Made by a program: the position numbers and the translations under genes
The notes under the pieces: model-generated
What the model was told of the DNA's origin: nothing
Seen by the model: only the letters and a program-made list of their open reading frames with translations
Databases searched by the model: none
Shown: one piece after another, positions 1-11,766 of the stretch
Layout of the letters: each line of letters starts with the position of its first letter
How positions within the stretch are numbered: position 1 is the stretch's first letter
NCBI RefSeq assembly: GCF_041146395.1
Contig: NC_091009.1
Location: 3,738,501 to 3,802,500 of the forward strand
DNA length: 64,000 nt
From: Eulemur rufifrons
Taxonomy: Eukaryota > Chordata > Mammalia > Primates > Lemuridae
Direction of reading: 5' to 3'

Positions 1-2854
1 TGTAAGCTTTCCTATAAAAGACTGTCGAACTTCTTCGAAACTACATTTCAGCACGCCAACAAAACATCACCACATAGTTTCTTTCTCAGCATAAATATAA
101 GCGATTTTATATATGACTCTGGTACTTCTTTCAAAATACAATTTAGCAGACCTCTAAATCAACCGCCGAGAGTTGCCTTCTCTAAGTCACTGTCAGCTTT
201 CGAACTTCTTCCAAATTATATTTTAGCAGGCCTACAAAACACCACCCCATAGTGGCCCTCTCTGGGTGAATGTAAGCGCTCATATATATGACTCTGCTAC
301 TTCCAAAATACCGTTTAGTATGCTTACAAACAACCACCCAAAAGTTAAGTTCTCTGAGAGAATGTTAGCGTTCCCAAGTATGACTGTTCCAAATGATGCA
401 AAGTAGAGTTTAGCAGGCTTACAAACTATCTCTCGAAAGTTGCTTCCTCTAGGGGACTGTAAGGTTTCCTATAAAAGACTGTCGAACTTCTTCGAAACTA
501 CATTTCAGCACGCCAACAAAACATCACCACATAGTTTTTCTCAGCATAAATGTAAGCGATTTTATATATGACTCTGGTACTTCTTTCAAAATACAATTTA
601 GCAGACCTCAAAATCAACCGCCAAGAGTTGCATACTCTAAGTCACTGTCAGCTTTCGAACTTCTTCCAAATTATATTTTAGCATGCGTACAAAACACCAC
701 CCCATAGTTGCTTTCTCTGCGTCCATATAAGCGTTCATATATATGACTCTCGTACTTCTTCCAAACTGGAGTTTAGTATACCTAAAAACCGGCACCACAA
801 TTTACCTTTCTCTGAGTGAATGAAGCGTATCCATGTATGCCTCTTTCACTTCATCCAAATTAGAGTTTAGTGGCCCACAAACCACCTCCTGTGAGTTGCA
901 TTCTCTAGGTGACTGTAAACTTTCCTATATAAGACTCTCAAACTTCTTCCAAACTACAGTTTAGCATGCCAACAATACAGCGCCCCATCGTTGATTTCTC
1001 TGAGTGAACATAAGCGTTCCCATATATGACTCTCACTCTTTTTCCAAAATAGAATTTAGCAGACCTACACAACACCCGATGGTTCCAATTCTCTACGTGA
1101 CTCTAATTTTTCCCACATATGACTCTCGAACTTTCTCCAAACTATAGATTATGATGATTACATAGGCCACCCCACAGTTGCTTTCTCTGCGTGAATGTAA
1201 CCGTTCATATATGACTCTCCTTCTTTTAAACTACAGCATTTATTCCTACAAACCATCACGACAACGTTCTTTCTCTGAGTGAATGCAAGCATTCTCACAC
1301 TTCATCCAAATTACAGTTTAGCAGACCTACCAACAAACTACAGAGAGTTGTTTTTCTCTGTGTCACTGTAATCTTTCTTATGTAAGGCTCTCGAACTTCT
1401 TCCAAACCACAGTTTAGCATGCCAACAAAATACGACCCCAGAGTTGCTTTCTCTGCGTGAATGTAAGCATTCGTATATATGACTCTCCTACTTCCTCCAA
1501 AATACAGTTTAGAATGCTTACAAACCACCACCCAAACGTTGCGTTCTCTGAGTGAATGTAAGCGTTCCCATGTTTGACTCTCACAATTGATGCAAATTAG
1601 AATTTAGCATGCTTAGAAACAATCTCCCGAGAGTTGCTTTCTCTAGGTGACTGTAATTTTCCCCAGATATGACTCTCGCACTTCCTCCAAACTACAGATT
1701 AGCATGCATACATACGCCACCCAACAGTTGCTTTCTCTGCGTGAATGTAACCGTTCATATATATGACTCTCCTACTTCTTCTGAACTACAGTTATTATGC
1801 CTACAAACCACCACCCAAACGTTGTGTTCTCTGAGTGAATGTAAGCGTTCCAATGTTTGACTCTCACAATTGCTGCTAGTTAGAGTTTAGCAGGCTTGCA
1901 AAGGTCTCCTGAGTGTTGCTTTCTCTAGGTGACTGTAAGCTATCCAAATAACACTCTCGAACTCCTTCCAAACTGCAGTTTAGCATCCCCACAACACATC
2001 ACCCCATATTTTCTTTCTACGCATGAATGTAAGCGTTTGTATATAAGACTCTGACACGTCTTTCAAAATACAATTTAGCAGACTGAAAAAATCACCCACC
2101 AAGAGTTGCTTTCTCTAAGTGACTGTCAGCTTTCGAACTTCTTCCAATCTATAGTTTAGCATGCCTGCACTACAGCACCCCGTATTTGCTTTCTCTGTGT
2201 TAATGTAAGCGTTCGTATTTATGTCTCTCGTACCTCTTCCAAAGTAGAGTTTAGTATGCTCAAAAATGGCCACCCCAACGTTGCTTTCTCTGAGTGAATG
2301 TAAGCGTTCCTGTATATGATTTTAACACTTCATTGAAAATAGAGTTTAGCAGGCCTACGAACCACCCCCCGAGAGTTACATCCTCCAAACTATAGTTTAG
2401 TAGGCATACAAACATCACTCCATAGTTGCTTTCTCTGCGTGAATGTAACCGTTCATATATATGACTTTCCTACTTCTTCCGAACTACAGTTATTATGGCC
2501 ACAAACTACAACCCAAACCTTGCGTTCTGAGTGGATGTAAACCTTCCCATATTTGACTTTAACAGTTGGTGCAAATTAGCAGGCTTAGAAACCATCTCCC
2601 GAGAGTTGCTCTCTCTAGGTGACTGTAAGCTTTGCTATATAAGATTCTAAACTTCCTCCAAACTATAGTTTAGTAGGCATAAAAACATCACTCCATAGTT
2701 GCTTTCTCTGCATGAATGTAAGCGTTCCTATATATGATTCTCGTACTTCCTCCAAACTAGAGTTTAGTATGCCTACAAAACACAAGCCCATCCTTGATTT
2801 CTCTGAGTCAATGTACGTGGTCCCCAATATGACTCTCTCACTTCTTCCAAAGTA
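1..2854. repeat. Satellite super-unit, copy 1 (with internal rearrangements)
   Basis: First of three long-range copies. Variant landmarks recur in copy 2 at a fixed offset: 618 and 3343, 781 and 3503, 1431 and 4156 (2722-2725 bp). After that the offset becomes 2,914 bp (2165 and 5079; 2331 and 5245), because copy 2 carries about two extra monomers near 4.3-4.7 kb. Copy 1 also has a ~467-bp (five-monomer) direct duplication at its left end: the block beginning CCTATAAAAG at 11 recurs at 478. A chimeric monomer near 2,380 joins CGAGAGTTAC directly to ATCCTCCAAACTATAG and is followed by about one extra trimer before the shared block resumes near 2,657. Confidence 0.8.
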
Positions 2855-5539
2855 GAGTTTTGCAGGCCTACCGTCCATCCCCCGAAAGTTGGTTTCTATA
2901 AATGACTGTATGCTTTCCTATATAACTTCTTCCAAACTAGAGATTAGCATGGGTACAAAAACCCACCCCATAATTGCTTTCTCTGCATGAATGTAAGCAT
3001 TCCCAAATATCATTTTCCTACTTCTTCCAAACTAGAGTTTAGTATGCCTACAAACCACCACATCATCGTTGCTTTCTCTGAGTGAATGTAACCCTTTCCA
3101 TATATGACTCTCAATCTTAAACCAAAATAGAATTTAGCACGCCTACATTCCACAACCAGAAATTTGCTTTCCCTAAGAGACTCTAAGCTTTCTTATATGT
3201 GATTCTCAAACTTCGTCCAAACTAGAGTTTAGCACGCCTAGAAAACAGCACCCCACAGTTGCTTTCTCTGCATGAATGTAAGAGTTTGTATATATGACAC
3301 TGGTACTTCTTTCAAAATACAATTTAGCAGACCTAAAAATCTACCGCCAAGAGTTGCTTTCTCTGACTGTCTGCTTTCGAACTTCTTCCAAACTATATTT
3401 TAGCATGCCAACAAAACACCACCCCATAGTTGCTTTCTCTGCGTCCATATAAGCGTTCATATATATGTCTCTCGTACTTCTTCCAAACTGGAGTTTAGTA
3501 TACCTAAAAACCGGCACCACAATTTACCTTTCTCTGAGTGAATGAAGCGTATCCATGTATGCCTCTTTCACTTCATCCAAATTAGAGTTTAGCGGCCTAC
3601 AAACCACTTCCTGTGAGTTGCTTTCTCTAGGTGACTGTAAACTTTCCTATATAAGACTCTCGAACTTCTTCCAAACTACAGTTTGGCATGCCAACAATAC
3701 AGCGCCCCATCGTTGATTTCTCTGGGTGAACATAAGCGTTCCCATATATGACTCTCACTCTTTTTCCAAAATAGAATTTAACAGACCTACACACCAGCCC
3801 CCGATGGTTCCTTTCTCTAAGTGACTCTAATTTTCCCCAGATATGACTCTCGAACTTCCTCCAAACTACAGATTATGATGATTACATACACCACCCCACA
3901 ATTGCTTTCTCTGCGTGAATGTAACCGTTCATATATGACTCTCCTACTTCTTCGAACTACAGTTGTTATTCCTACAAACCACCACGACAAAGTTCTTTCT
4001 CTGAGTGAATGCAAGCGTTCTCACACTTCATCCAAATTACAGTTTAGCAGACCTACCAACAAACTACAGAGAGTTGTTTTCTCTGTGTCACTGTAATCTT
4101 TCCTATATAAGGCTCTCGAACTTCTTCCAAACCACAGTTTAGCATGCCAACAAAATACGACCCCAGAGTTGCTTTCTCTGCGTGAATGTAAGCATTCGTA
4201 TATATGACTCTCCTACTTCCTCCAAAATACAGTTTAGAATGCTTACAAACCACCACCCAAACGTTGCGTTCTCTGAGTGAATGTAAGCGTTCCCATGTTT
4301 GACTCTCACAATTGATGCAAATTAGAGTTTAGCATGCTTAGAAACAATCTGCCGAGAGTTACTTTCTCTAGGTGACTGTAAGCTTTCTTATATAAGACTC
4401 GCGAACTTCTTCCAAACTACAGTTTAGCATGCCAACGAAACACTGCCCCATCGTTGATTTCTCTGAGTGAACATAAGCGTTCCCACATATGACTTTCTCT
4501 CTTCTTCCAAAATAGAATTTAGCAGATCTACAAAACGGCCCCCGATGGTTGCTTTCTCTAAGTGACTGCAATTTTCCCCAGATAAGACTCCCGAACTTCC
4601 TCCAAAGTATACATTAACATGCGTACATACGCCACCCATCAGTTGCTTTCTCTGCGTGAATGTAACCGTTCATATATATGACTCTCCTACTTCTTCCAAA
4701 CTACAGTTATGATGCCTACAAATCACCACCCAAACGTTGTGTTCTCTGAGTGAATGTAAGCGTTCCCATGTTTGACTCTCACAATTGCTGCTAATTAGTG
4801 TTTACAGGCTTGCAAAGCTGTCCCGAGTGTTGCTTTCTCTAGGTGACTGTAAGTTATCCTATATAACACTCTCGAACTCCTTCCAAACTGCAGTTTAGCA
4901 TGCCAACAACACATCACCCCATAGTTTCTTTCTCTGCATGAATGTAAGCGTTTGTCTATATGACTCTGGTACGTCTTTCAAAATACAATTTAGCAGACCT
5001 AAAAATCACCCGCCAAGAGTTCCTTTCTGTAAATGACTGTCAGCTTTCGAACTTCTTCCAATCTATAGTTTAGCATGCCTGCACTACAGCACCCGGTATT
5101 TGCTTTCTCTGTGTTAATGTAAGCGTTCCTGTATATGTCTCTCGTACCTCTTCCAAAGTAGAGTTCAGTATGCTCAAAAACGGCCACCCCAACGTTGCTT
5201 TCTCTGAGTGAATGTAAGCGTTCCTGTATATGATTCTAACACTTCATTGAAAATAGAGTTTAGCAGGCCTACGAACCACCCCCCCAAGAGTTGCTTTCTC
5301 TAAATGACTGTAAGCATCCCAGATATGACTCTCGAACATCCCCCAAACTATAGTTTAGTAGGCATACAAACATCACTCCATAGTTGCTTTCTCTGCATGA
5401 ATGTAAGCGTTCCTATATATGATTTTGGTACTTCTTCCAAACTAGTGTTTAGTATGCCTACAAACCACAACCCCATCGTTGATTTCTCTGAGTGAATGTA
5501 CGCAGTCCCAAAAATGACTCTCCCCCTTCTTCCAAAGTA
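2855..5539. repeat. Satellite super-unit, copy 2 (~2.69 kb)
   Basis: Defined from the landmark GAGTTTTGCAGG at 2855 to its recurrence at 5540 (2,685 bp, about 28 monomers). It contains the same ordered set of private variants as copy 1: ACCGGCACCACAA, TACGACCCCA, CTGCACTACAGC and CATTGAAAATAG. The start point is a convenience, not a known biological edge. Confidence 0.8.
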
Positions 5540-8225
5540 GAGTTTTGCAGGCCTACAAACTATCCCCCGAAAGTTGGTTTCTATAAATGACGGTACGCTT
5601 TCCTATATATTACTCTTTAACTTCTTGCAAAATAGAGATTAGCATGGCTACAAAAAATCCACCCCATAATTGCTTTCTCTGCATGAATGTAAGTGTTCCC
5701 ATATATCATTCTCCTACTTCTTCCAAACTAGAGTTTAGTATGCCTACAAACCACCACATCATCGTTGCTTTCTCTGAGTGAATGTAAGCCTTCCCATATA
5801 TGACTCTCACTCTGAAACCAAAATAGAGTTTAGCACGCCTACATTCCACACCAGAGATTTGCTTTCTCTAAGTGACTCTAAGCTTTCTTATATGTGATTC
5901 TCAAACTTCGTCCAAACTAGAGTTTAGCATGCCTAGAAAACACCACCCCACAGTTGCTTTCTCTGCATGAATGTAAGCGTTTGTATATATGACTCTGGTA
6001 CTTCTTTCACAATACAATTTAGCAGACCGAAAAATGAACCGCCGAGAGTTGCTTTCTCTAAGTGACTGTCTGCTTTCGAACTTCTTCCAAATTATGTTTT
6101 AGCATGCCTACAAAACACCACCCCATAGTTACTTTCTCTGCATCAATATAAGCGTTCATATATATGCCTCTCTCACTTCATCTAAATTAGAGTTTAGCAG
6201 GCCTACAAACCACGCCCCGTGAGTTGCTTTCTCTAGGTGACTGTAAACTTTCCTATATAAGAATCTCCAACTTCTTTCAAACTACAGCATGCCAACAAAA
6301 CACCACACCGTGGTTGCTTTCTCTGAGTGAACATAAGCGTTCCCATATATGACTCACACTCTCTTTCCAAAATAGAATTTAGCAGATCTACAAACCAGCC
6401 CAAGATGGTTCCTTTCTCTAAGTGACTGTAATTTTCCCCAGATATGACTCTCGCACTTCCTCCAAACTACAGATTAACATGCATACCTGCGCCACCCCAC
6501 AGTTGCTTTCTCTGCGTGAATGTAACCGTTCATATATATGACTCTCCTACTTCTTCCCAACTACAGTTATTATGCCTTCAAACCATCACGATAATGTTTC
6601 TTTCTCTGAGTGAATGAATGCAAGCGTTCTCACATTTCATCCAAATTAGAGTTTAGCAGGCCTACCAATAAACTTCCGAGAGTTGTTTTCTCTGTGTCAC
6701 TGTAATCTTTCCTATATAAGACGCTCGAACTTCTTCCAAACCACAGTTTAGCATGCCAACAAAATACGACCCCAGAGTGGCTTTCTCTGCCTGAATGTAA
6801 GCGTTCATATATATGACTCTGGTACTTCCTCCAAAATACAGTTTAGAATGCCTACAAACCACCACCCAAACGTTGCGTTCTCTGAATGAATGAAAGCATT
6901 CCCATGTTTGACTCTCCCAATTGATCCAAAGTAGAGTTTAGCAGGCCAAGAAAGGATCTCCCGAGAGTTGCTTTCTCTAGGTGACTGTAAGCTTTCCTAA
7001 ATAAGACTCTCCAACTTCTTCCAAACTACAGGTTAACATGCCCACAAAACATCACCCCATAGTTTTTTCTTTGCATGAATGTAAGCATTAGTATATATGA
7101 CTCTGGTACTTCTTTCAAAATACAATTTAGCAGACCTAAAAATCACCCACCAAGAGTTGCTTTCTCTAAGTGACTGTTCAGGTTTAGAACTTCTTCCAAA
7201 CTATACCATGCTTACAAAACACCACCCCGTAGTTGCTTTCTCTGGGTGAATGTAAGCGTTCCCAAATATCATTCTCGTACTTCTTCCAAACTATTTAGTA
7301 TGCCTACAAAAACCAGCCCAATGTTGTTTCTCTGAGGGAATGTAAGCGGTCCCATGTTTGACTCTCACACTTCATCCAAATTAGAGTTTAGCATGTGTAC
7401 AAACAATCTCCCGAGAGTTGCTTTCCCTAGGTGATGGTAATCATTCCTGTATAAGGTTCTCCAACTTCTTCCAAACTGCAGTTTAGCATGCCTACAAAAC
7501 CTGACACCATAAGTGCTTTCTCTGCGTGAATGTAAGTGTTCCTATATAGGACTCTCGTACTTCTTCCAAACTACAGTTTAGTATGCCCTACAAACCACCA
7601 CCCAAACGTTGTTTTCTCTGAGTGAATGTAAGCGTTCCCATATATGACTCTCACACTTCAACCAAAATAGAGTTTAGCAGGCCTACATTCCACACCCAGA
7701 GATTTGCTTTCTCTAAGTGACTGTAAGCTTTCTTATATGTTATTCTCAAACTTCGTCCAAACTAGAGTTTAGCATGCCTATAAAACACCACCCCATAGTT
7801 GTTTTCGGTGCCGGAATGTAAGCGGCTCTACATGTGATTCTCTTGCTTCTTCCAAATTACAGGTTAGTATGCCTAGGAACCACAACCACGACGTTGCTTT
7901 CACTGAGTTCCCATATATTATTCTAACACTTCATTGAAAATAGAGTTTAGCAGGCCTACGAAACACCCCCCGAGAGTTGCTTTCTCTAAGTGACTGTAAG
8001 CTTCCCAGATATGACTCTCGAACTTCCTCCAAACTATATTTTAGTAGGCATACAAACATCACTCCATAGTTGCTTTCTCTGCGTGAAGGTAAGCATTCCT
8101 ATATACAATTCTCGTACTTCTTCCAAACTAGAGTTGACTATGCCTACAAATCACAATCCCATCGTTGATTTCTCTGAGTGAATGCACGCGGTCCCCAATA
8201 TGACTCTCCCCCTTCTTCCAAACTG
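5540..8225. repeat. Satellite super-unit, copy 3 (~2.69 kb)
   Basis: From GAGTTTTGCAGG at 5540 to its recurrence at 8226 (2,686 bp). TACGACCCC recurs 2,609 bp after copy 2 (4156 and 6765) and CATTGAAAATAG 2,687 bp after (5245 and 7932). Near 6,160 the monomer with ACCGGCACCACAA found in copies 1 and 2 is missing, which accounts for the shorter spacing there. Copy 3 also has monomers near 7,190-7,560 that diverge from the other copies. Confidence 0.78.
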
Positions 8226-8880
8226 GAGTTTTGCAGGTGTACAAAACATCCCCCGAGAGTTGGTTTCTATGACTGTAACCTTTCCTATATATTACTCCTT
8301 AACTTCTTCCAAACTAGAGATTAGCATGGCTACAAAAACGCCACCCCATAATTGCTTTCTCTACGTGAATGTAAGCGTTCCCATATATCATTCTCCCACT
8401 TCTTCCAAACTAGAGTTTAGTATGCCTACAAACCACCACGTCGTCGTTGCTTTCTCTGAGGGAATGTAAGCCTTCCCATATATGACTCTCACTCTTAAAC
8501 CAAAATAGAGTTTAGCAGGCCTACTTTCCACACCCAGAGATTTGCTTTCTCTAAGTGACTGTAAGCTTTCTTATATGTGATTCTCAAACTTCGTCCAAAC
8601 TAGAGTTTAGCATGCCTATAAAACACCACCCCATAGTTACTTTCAGTGCGTCAAAATGTATGTGTTCCTATATGTGATTCTCGTGCTTCTTCCAAACTGC
8701 AGTTTAGTAAGCCTACAAACAACCCCATCGTTGCTTTCTCTGAGGGAATGTAAGCGTTCTCATATATGACTCTCACACTTCAACCAAAACAGGGTTTTGC
8801 AGGCCTACAAACCACCCGCCAAGACTTGCTTTTTCAAAGTGGTTGTTACCTTTCCTATATAGGACTCTGGAACTTCTCCC
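8226..8880. repeat. Satellite, start of a fourth super-unit, truncated
   Basis: After the landmark at 8226 the sequence continues for about seven monomers that resemble the start of copies 2 and 3: the GATTAGCATGG monomer, then CCACCACGTCGTCG, then a CACACCCAGAGATTTG monomer. Regular structure then gives way to diverged monomers. Confidence 0.65.
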
Positions 8881-9905
8881 AAGCTAGACTTTAACATGTC
8901 TACCTGACACTACTCCGTAGTTGCTCTCGCTGTGTGAATGTAAGCGTTCCTATATATGAGTCTTGTACTTCTTCCTAACTAGCATCTGGCATGCCAAAAT
9001 AACACTCCCCCATAGTTGCTTTCTTTGAGTCAATGTAAACATTCCTATATATGTCTCTCGCACTTCTTCCAAACTTGAGTTATGTCTACAAACCAATCCC
9101 CGACAGCTGTTTTCTCTGAACGAATTTAAGCGTTCCTATATAGGACTATGGCACTTCCTCCAAACTAGAGTTTAGCAAGCCTACACTCCACCCCCGTTCG
9201 TTGCTTTCTCTAAGTTACTGTAAGCTTTCCTATACATGGCTCTCGAAATTTTCCAAACTAGAGTTAGCATGCCTACTATACACCTACACATAATTGCTTT
9301 GTCTGAGTGAATATAAGCCTTCCTATATATGACTGTCGCACTTTTTCCAAATTAGAGTGTAGCCAGCCTGGAAAGCACCCCTTATAGTTGCTTTCATTGA
9401 GTGAATGTTAACATTCCTGTGTATGACTCTCGCAACTTTTCCAATCTAAGATTTTAGCAATGCTACAAATCCCCCGCCGAGAGTTCCTATACATAACTGT
9501 CCTCTTTTTCCAAGCTAGAGTTTAGGAAGCCTAGAAAGCGTCCCCCCGTAGACGCTTTATGTGAATGTAAGCGTTCCTATATATGACTCTCGCCTTCCTC
9601 CAAACTAGAGCTTAGCAAGCCTACAAACCAACTCCCTATAATTGCTTTCTCTGAAAGAATGATATCGTTCCTATATAAGACTCTCGAACTTCTTCCAAAC
9701 CAGAGTTTAACAAGCCAAAAAAGCACCCCCCATAGATGCTTCCTCTAACTCAAAGCTAATATTCCTATATATGATTCAGCTTCTTCATCCAAACTAGAGT
9801 AAGGCAAGCCTACAAATCACACACCAATAGTTGCTTTCTATCAGTAAATGTAAGCATCCCTATATATGACTATAGCAATTCTTCCAAACTGGAGTTGAGC
9901 AAGCC
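8880..9905. repeat. Decayed edge of the 95-bp satellite
   Basis: About eleven monomers keep the ~93-95 bp spacing (landmarks near 8919, 9016, 9107, 9201, 9293 and 9387) and the CTTCTTCCAAACTAGAG core. They differ strongly from one another and the three-subtype alternation blurs. This fits less homogenisation at an array end, as is known for satellites whose internal units are homogenised by unequal exchange. Confidence 0.8.
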
Positions 9906-9932
9906 TCCAGACCCCCGGACCCCACTCCATAG
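9905..9932. other. Junction of 95-bp satellite with telomere-like block
   Basis: The last recognisable monomer reads GAGTTGAGCAAGCCTCCAGA, after which the sequence enters a type II-like box. CCCCACTCCATAG at the join resembles both the satellite tail (ACCCCATAG) and the box motif seen near 10,365 (CCCCACTTCATCG). The crossover is therefore placed within this short shared stretch. Confidence 0.7.
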
Positions 9933-10055
9933 TACCCTGGGCATTGGCGCCTGCCTGTCATGCAGGACATAGGGGCGGACCCTCATCTCAGACACGGCAT
10001 TGGTGGATTGTAGGCTTTTTTAAGTTTTTGAATTGAAGAAGTCTGAGAATTGGAA
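9928..10055 (+). repeat. Type II-like box, truncated at its 5' side
   Basis: It contains TACCCTGGGCATTGG, TCATGCAGGACATAGG, CTCATCTCAGACACGGCATT, GGATTGTAGGC and AAGAAGTCTGAGAATTGG, the order shared by the other boxes. The opening GGGCACAGGACCTG portion is missing, so the satellite joins it mid-box. Confidence 0.75.
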
Positions 10056-10307
10056 TTGGGTTTAGGGTAAGGTTAGGTGTTAGGGACTAGGATTAGGTTT
10101 AGGGGTTAGGGTTTTAGGTTAGAATTAGGGTTAGGATTACTGTTAGGGTTAGAGATTAGGATTATGTTTAGTGGTTGGGTTTAGGTTTACGGTGAGAGGC
10201 AAGAGTAAGGGTCAGGGATTAGGGTTACTGTTAGGAGTTAGATTCAGGGCTTACTAAGGGTTTGGTTTAGAGATAGGGTTAGGGCTTACGTTTAACGGTG
10301 TGTGTTA

Positions 10308-10440
10308 GGGCATGGGCCCTGTCTAATGTACGGGGCACTGTGGGTGTGGAGCAAGGCTGGGTCCCCACTTCATCGTACCCTGGGTGTTGGGCTTCAACTG
10401 TCATGCAGGACAAAGGCAGAGGCTCATCTCACGCATGGTT
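10308..10440 (+). repeat. Type II-like box, diverged
   Basis: Starts GGGCATGGGCCCTGTCTAAT and contains TCATCGTACCCTGGGTGTTG, TCATGCAGGACAAAGG and CTCATCTCACGCATGG, then passes straight into TTAGGATTAAGG. The ATTGTAGGCTT-to-GAGAATTA tail seen in other boxes is absent. Confidence 0.7.
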
Positions 10441-11042
10441 AGGATTAAGGTTTAAGTTTAGGGTCAGGGTTGAGGGTTAGGGTGACGGTTAACAGTTAGA
10501 GTTAGGGTAAGGGGGTTAGGGATAGGGTTAGGGTTAAGGGTTAGGTTTATGGTTCAGGTTTAAGGTTAGCATTAGAGGGTAGGGTTTGTGTAACTGTAGA
10601 TCAGTGTTGGGTTTAGATCTCTAGGCATTAGGGTAAAGGTTAGGGTTAGGGTTAAGAGTTAGGGTTATGTTTAATGGTTAGGATTGGGATTAGGCTTAAG
10701 GGTTAAGGTTAAGGTTATGGGTTATGACTAAGGATCAACGGTTAGGGTTATTTTTAGGCGTAGGGTTAGGGTAAGGGGTTAGAGTTAGTGTTAGTGTTGT
10801 TGGTCGGGTTAAGGTTAGGGTTGGCGTTTCAGAATTAGGGATTAGGTGTTATGTTTATAGCTAGGAGTTAGGGTTAGAATTACGGTATAGGGCTTGTTCT
10901 CAGGGTGTCATGCATTAACGTTAAGATAAGGGGTTAAAGTTAGGGTTACGGTGAGCTTTACCTGTTAAGGTGAGCAGTAGTATCAGGGTTAGGTGTTATG
11001 TTCTGGGTTAGGGTTATGGGTGAAGGGTAGGGCTTATCCTTA

Positions 11043-11233
11043 GGGCACGGGCCCTGTATGCACTAGGAGGCAAAGTTAGGGATCTGTGATGGTCGCTGGG
11101 AACCCACTCTATCGTTCGCAGTGTATGGGCCTCTGGGTTTCATGCAGGACACTGTGGCAGAGCCGGCTTTCATGCATGGCTTAGTAGGATTGTAGGCTTT
11201 CAAAACTCTGAGAAAGCAAGAAGTCTGAGAATT
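11043..11233 (+). repeat. Type I' box
   Basis: Opens AGGGCACGGGCCCTGTATGC and has the I' signature GATCTGTGATGGTCGCTGGG and TATGGGCCTCTGGG, then CATGCAGGACACTGTGGCAG, GGCTTTCATGCATGGCTTAG and a tail ending AGAAGTCTGAGAATTAG. Near-identical I' boxes are at 15,115 and 19,198. Confidence 0.85.
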
Positions 11234-11565
11234 AGATATTGGGTTAGGATTACGGCACGGTTTAGGGATGAAGATTAGTGTTAGGGTGAGGGCTTAGGGT
11301 TAGGGGTTAGGGTTAGGGTTAGGGTTGTTGGTAGGGTGAAGGTTAGGGTTGACGTTTTAGAATTAGGGATGAGGTGTTACGGTTATGACTATGGTTTAGG
11401 ATTAGAATTATGGCATAGGGCTTCTTCTCAAGGTGTTTTGCATTCACGTTAAGTTAAGGGGCTAAGTTAGGGTTACGGGGAGATTTATGTTTTAAGGTGA
11501 GCAATAGGATCAGGGTTAGATGTTATGTTCAGGGTGAGGGTTATTTGTTAGGGGTAGTGTTTATA

Positions 11566-11766
11566 CTTAGCATACGGGCCCTGTCTGCACTGGGAGGTGG
11601 GCGGGGTTTAGGGGGATGGTATTGTCCCCGGGAACCCACTCTATCGTACGCTGGTTATGGGCTCCTGGGTTTCATGCAGGACACAGTGGCAGAGCCCCCT
11701 TTTACTCATGGCATGGGAGGATTGTAGGCTTTCTAAACTCTGAGAAAGCAAGAAGTCTGAGAACTA
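11566..11766 (+). repeat. Type I'' box
   Basis: Follows I' by 0.53 kb, as at 15,641. Signature: TACGGGCCCTGTCTGCACTG, ATGGGCTCCTGGGTTTCATG and CCCCCTTTTACTCATGGCAT. It shares the box tail AAGCAAGAAGTCTGAGAA. Confidence 0.85.

Larger units (their letters stand above)
1..9905. repeat. ~95-bp tandem satellite array with trimeric higher-order structure
   Basis: About 104 head-to-tail monomers of ~95 bp; successive TTGCTTTCTCT landmarks lie at 8352, 8447, 8542 and (as TTAC) 8637. Each monomer runs through GAATGTAAGCGTTC, a TATATATGACTCTC stretch, CTTCTTCCAAACT, AGAGTTTAGCATGCC and an ACAAACCACCACCCC tract. Three subtypes alternate: one with GTGACTGTAAGCTTTCC, one with CTGCGTGAATGTAAGCG and one with CTGAGTGAATGTAAGCG, giving a ~285-bp trimer. 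The first subtype often carries a HindIII site (AAGCTT). No open frame over about 95 codons occurs and no coding signature is visible. No TTAGGG array lies inside it. I do not recognise the family. A centromeric, pericentromeric or subtelomeric satellite is the natural reading. Confidence 0.95.

Noticed and set aside
1295..9000. Short open frames of 60-95 codons in the 95-bp satellite, on both strands, with similar peptides recurring.
   Set aside because: They recur at monomer period, overlap on both strands, run through the repeat landmarks and lack any recognisable domain. They are translations of the satellite.
1..9905. CRISPR array (regular ~95-bp repetition).
   Set aside because: The repeated unit has no unique spacers. 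The whole monomer repeats, with several hundred-base to kilobase higher-order structure, and no cas-like frame is present.
1..9905. TATATA and CCTATATAAG motifs as promoters.
   Set aside because: They are a fixed part of nearly every monomer, with no downstream gene.
1..9905. CENP-B box in the satellite.
   Set aside because: I looked for the TTCG-4N-A-2N-CGGG core; TTCGAACTTC and TTCGTCCAAAC stretches occur but lack the CGGG part at the right spacing.
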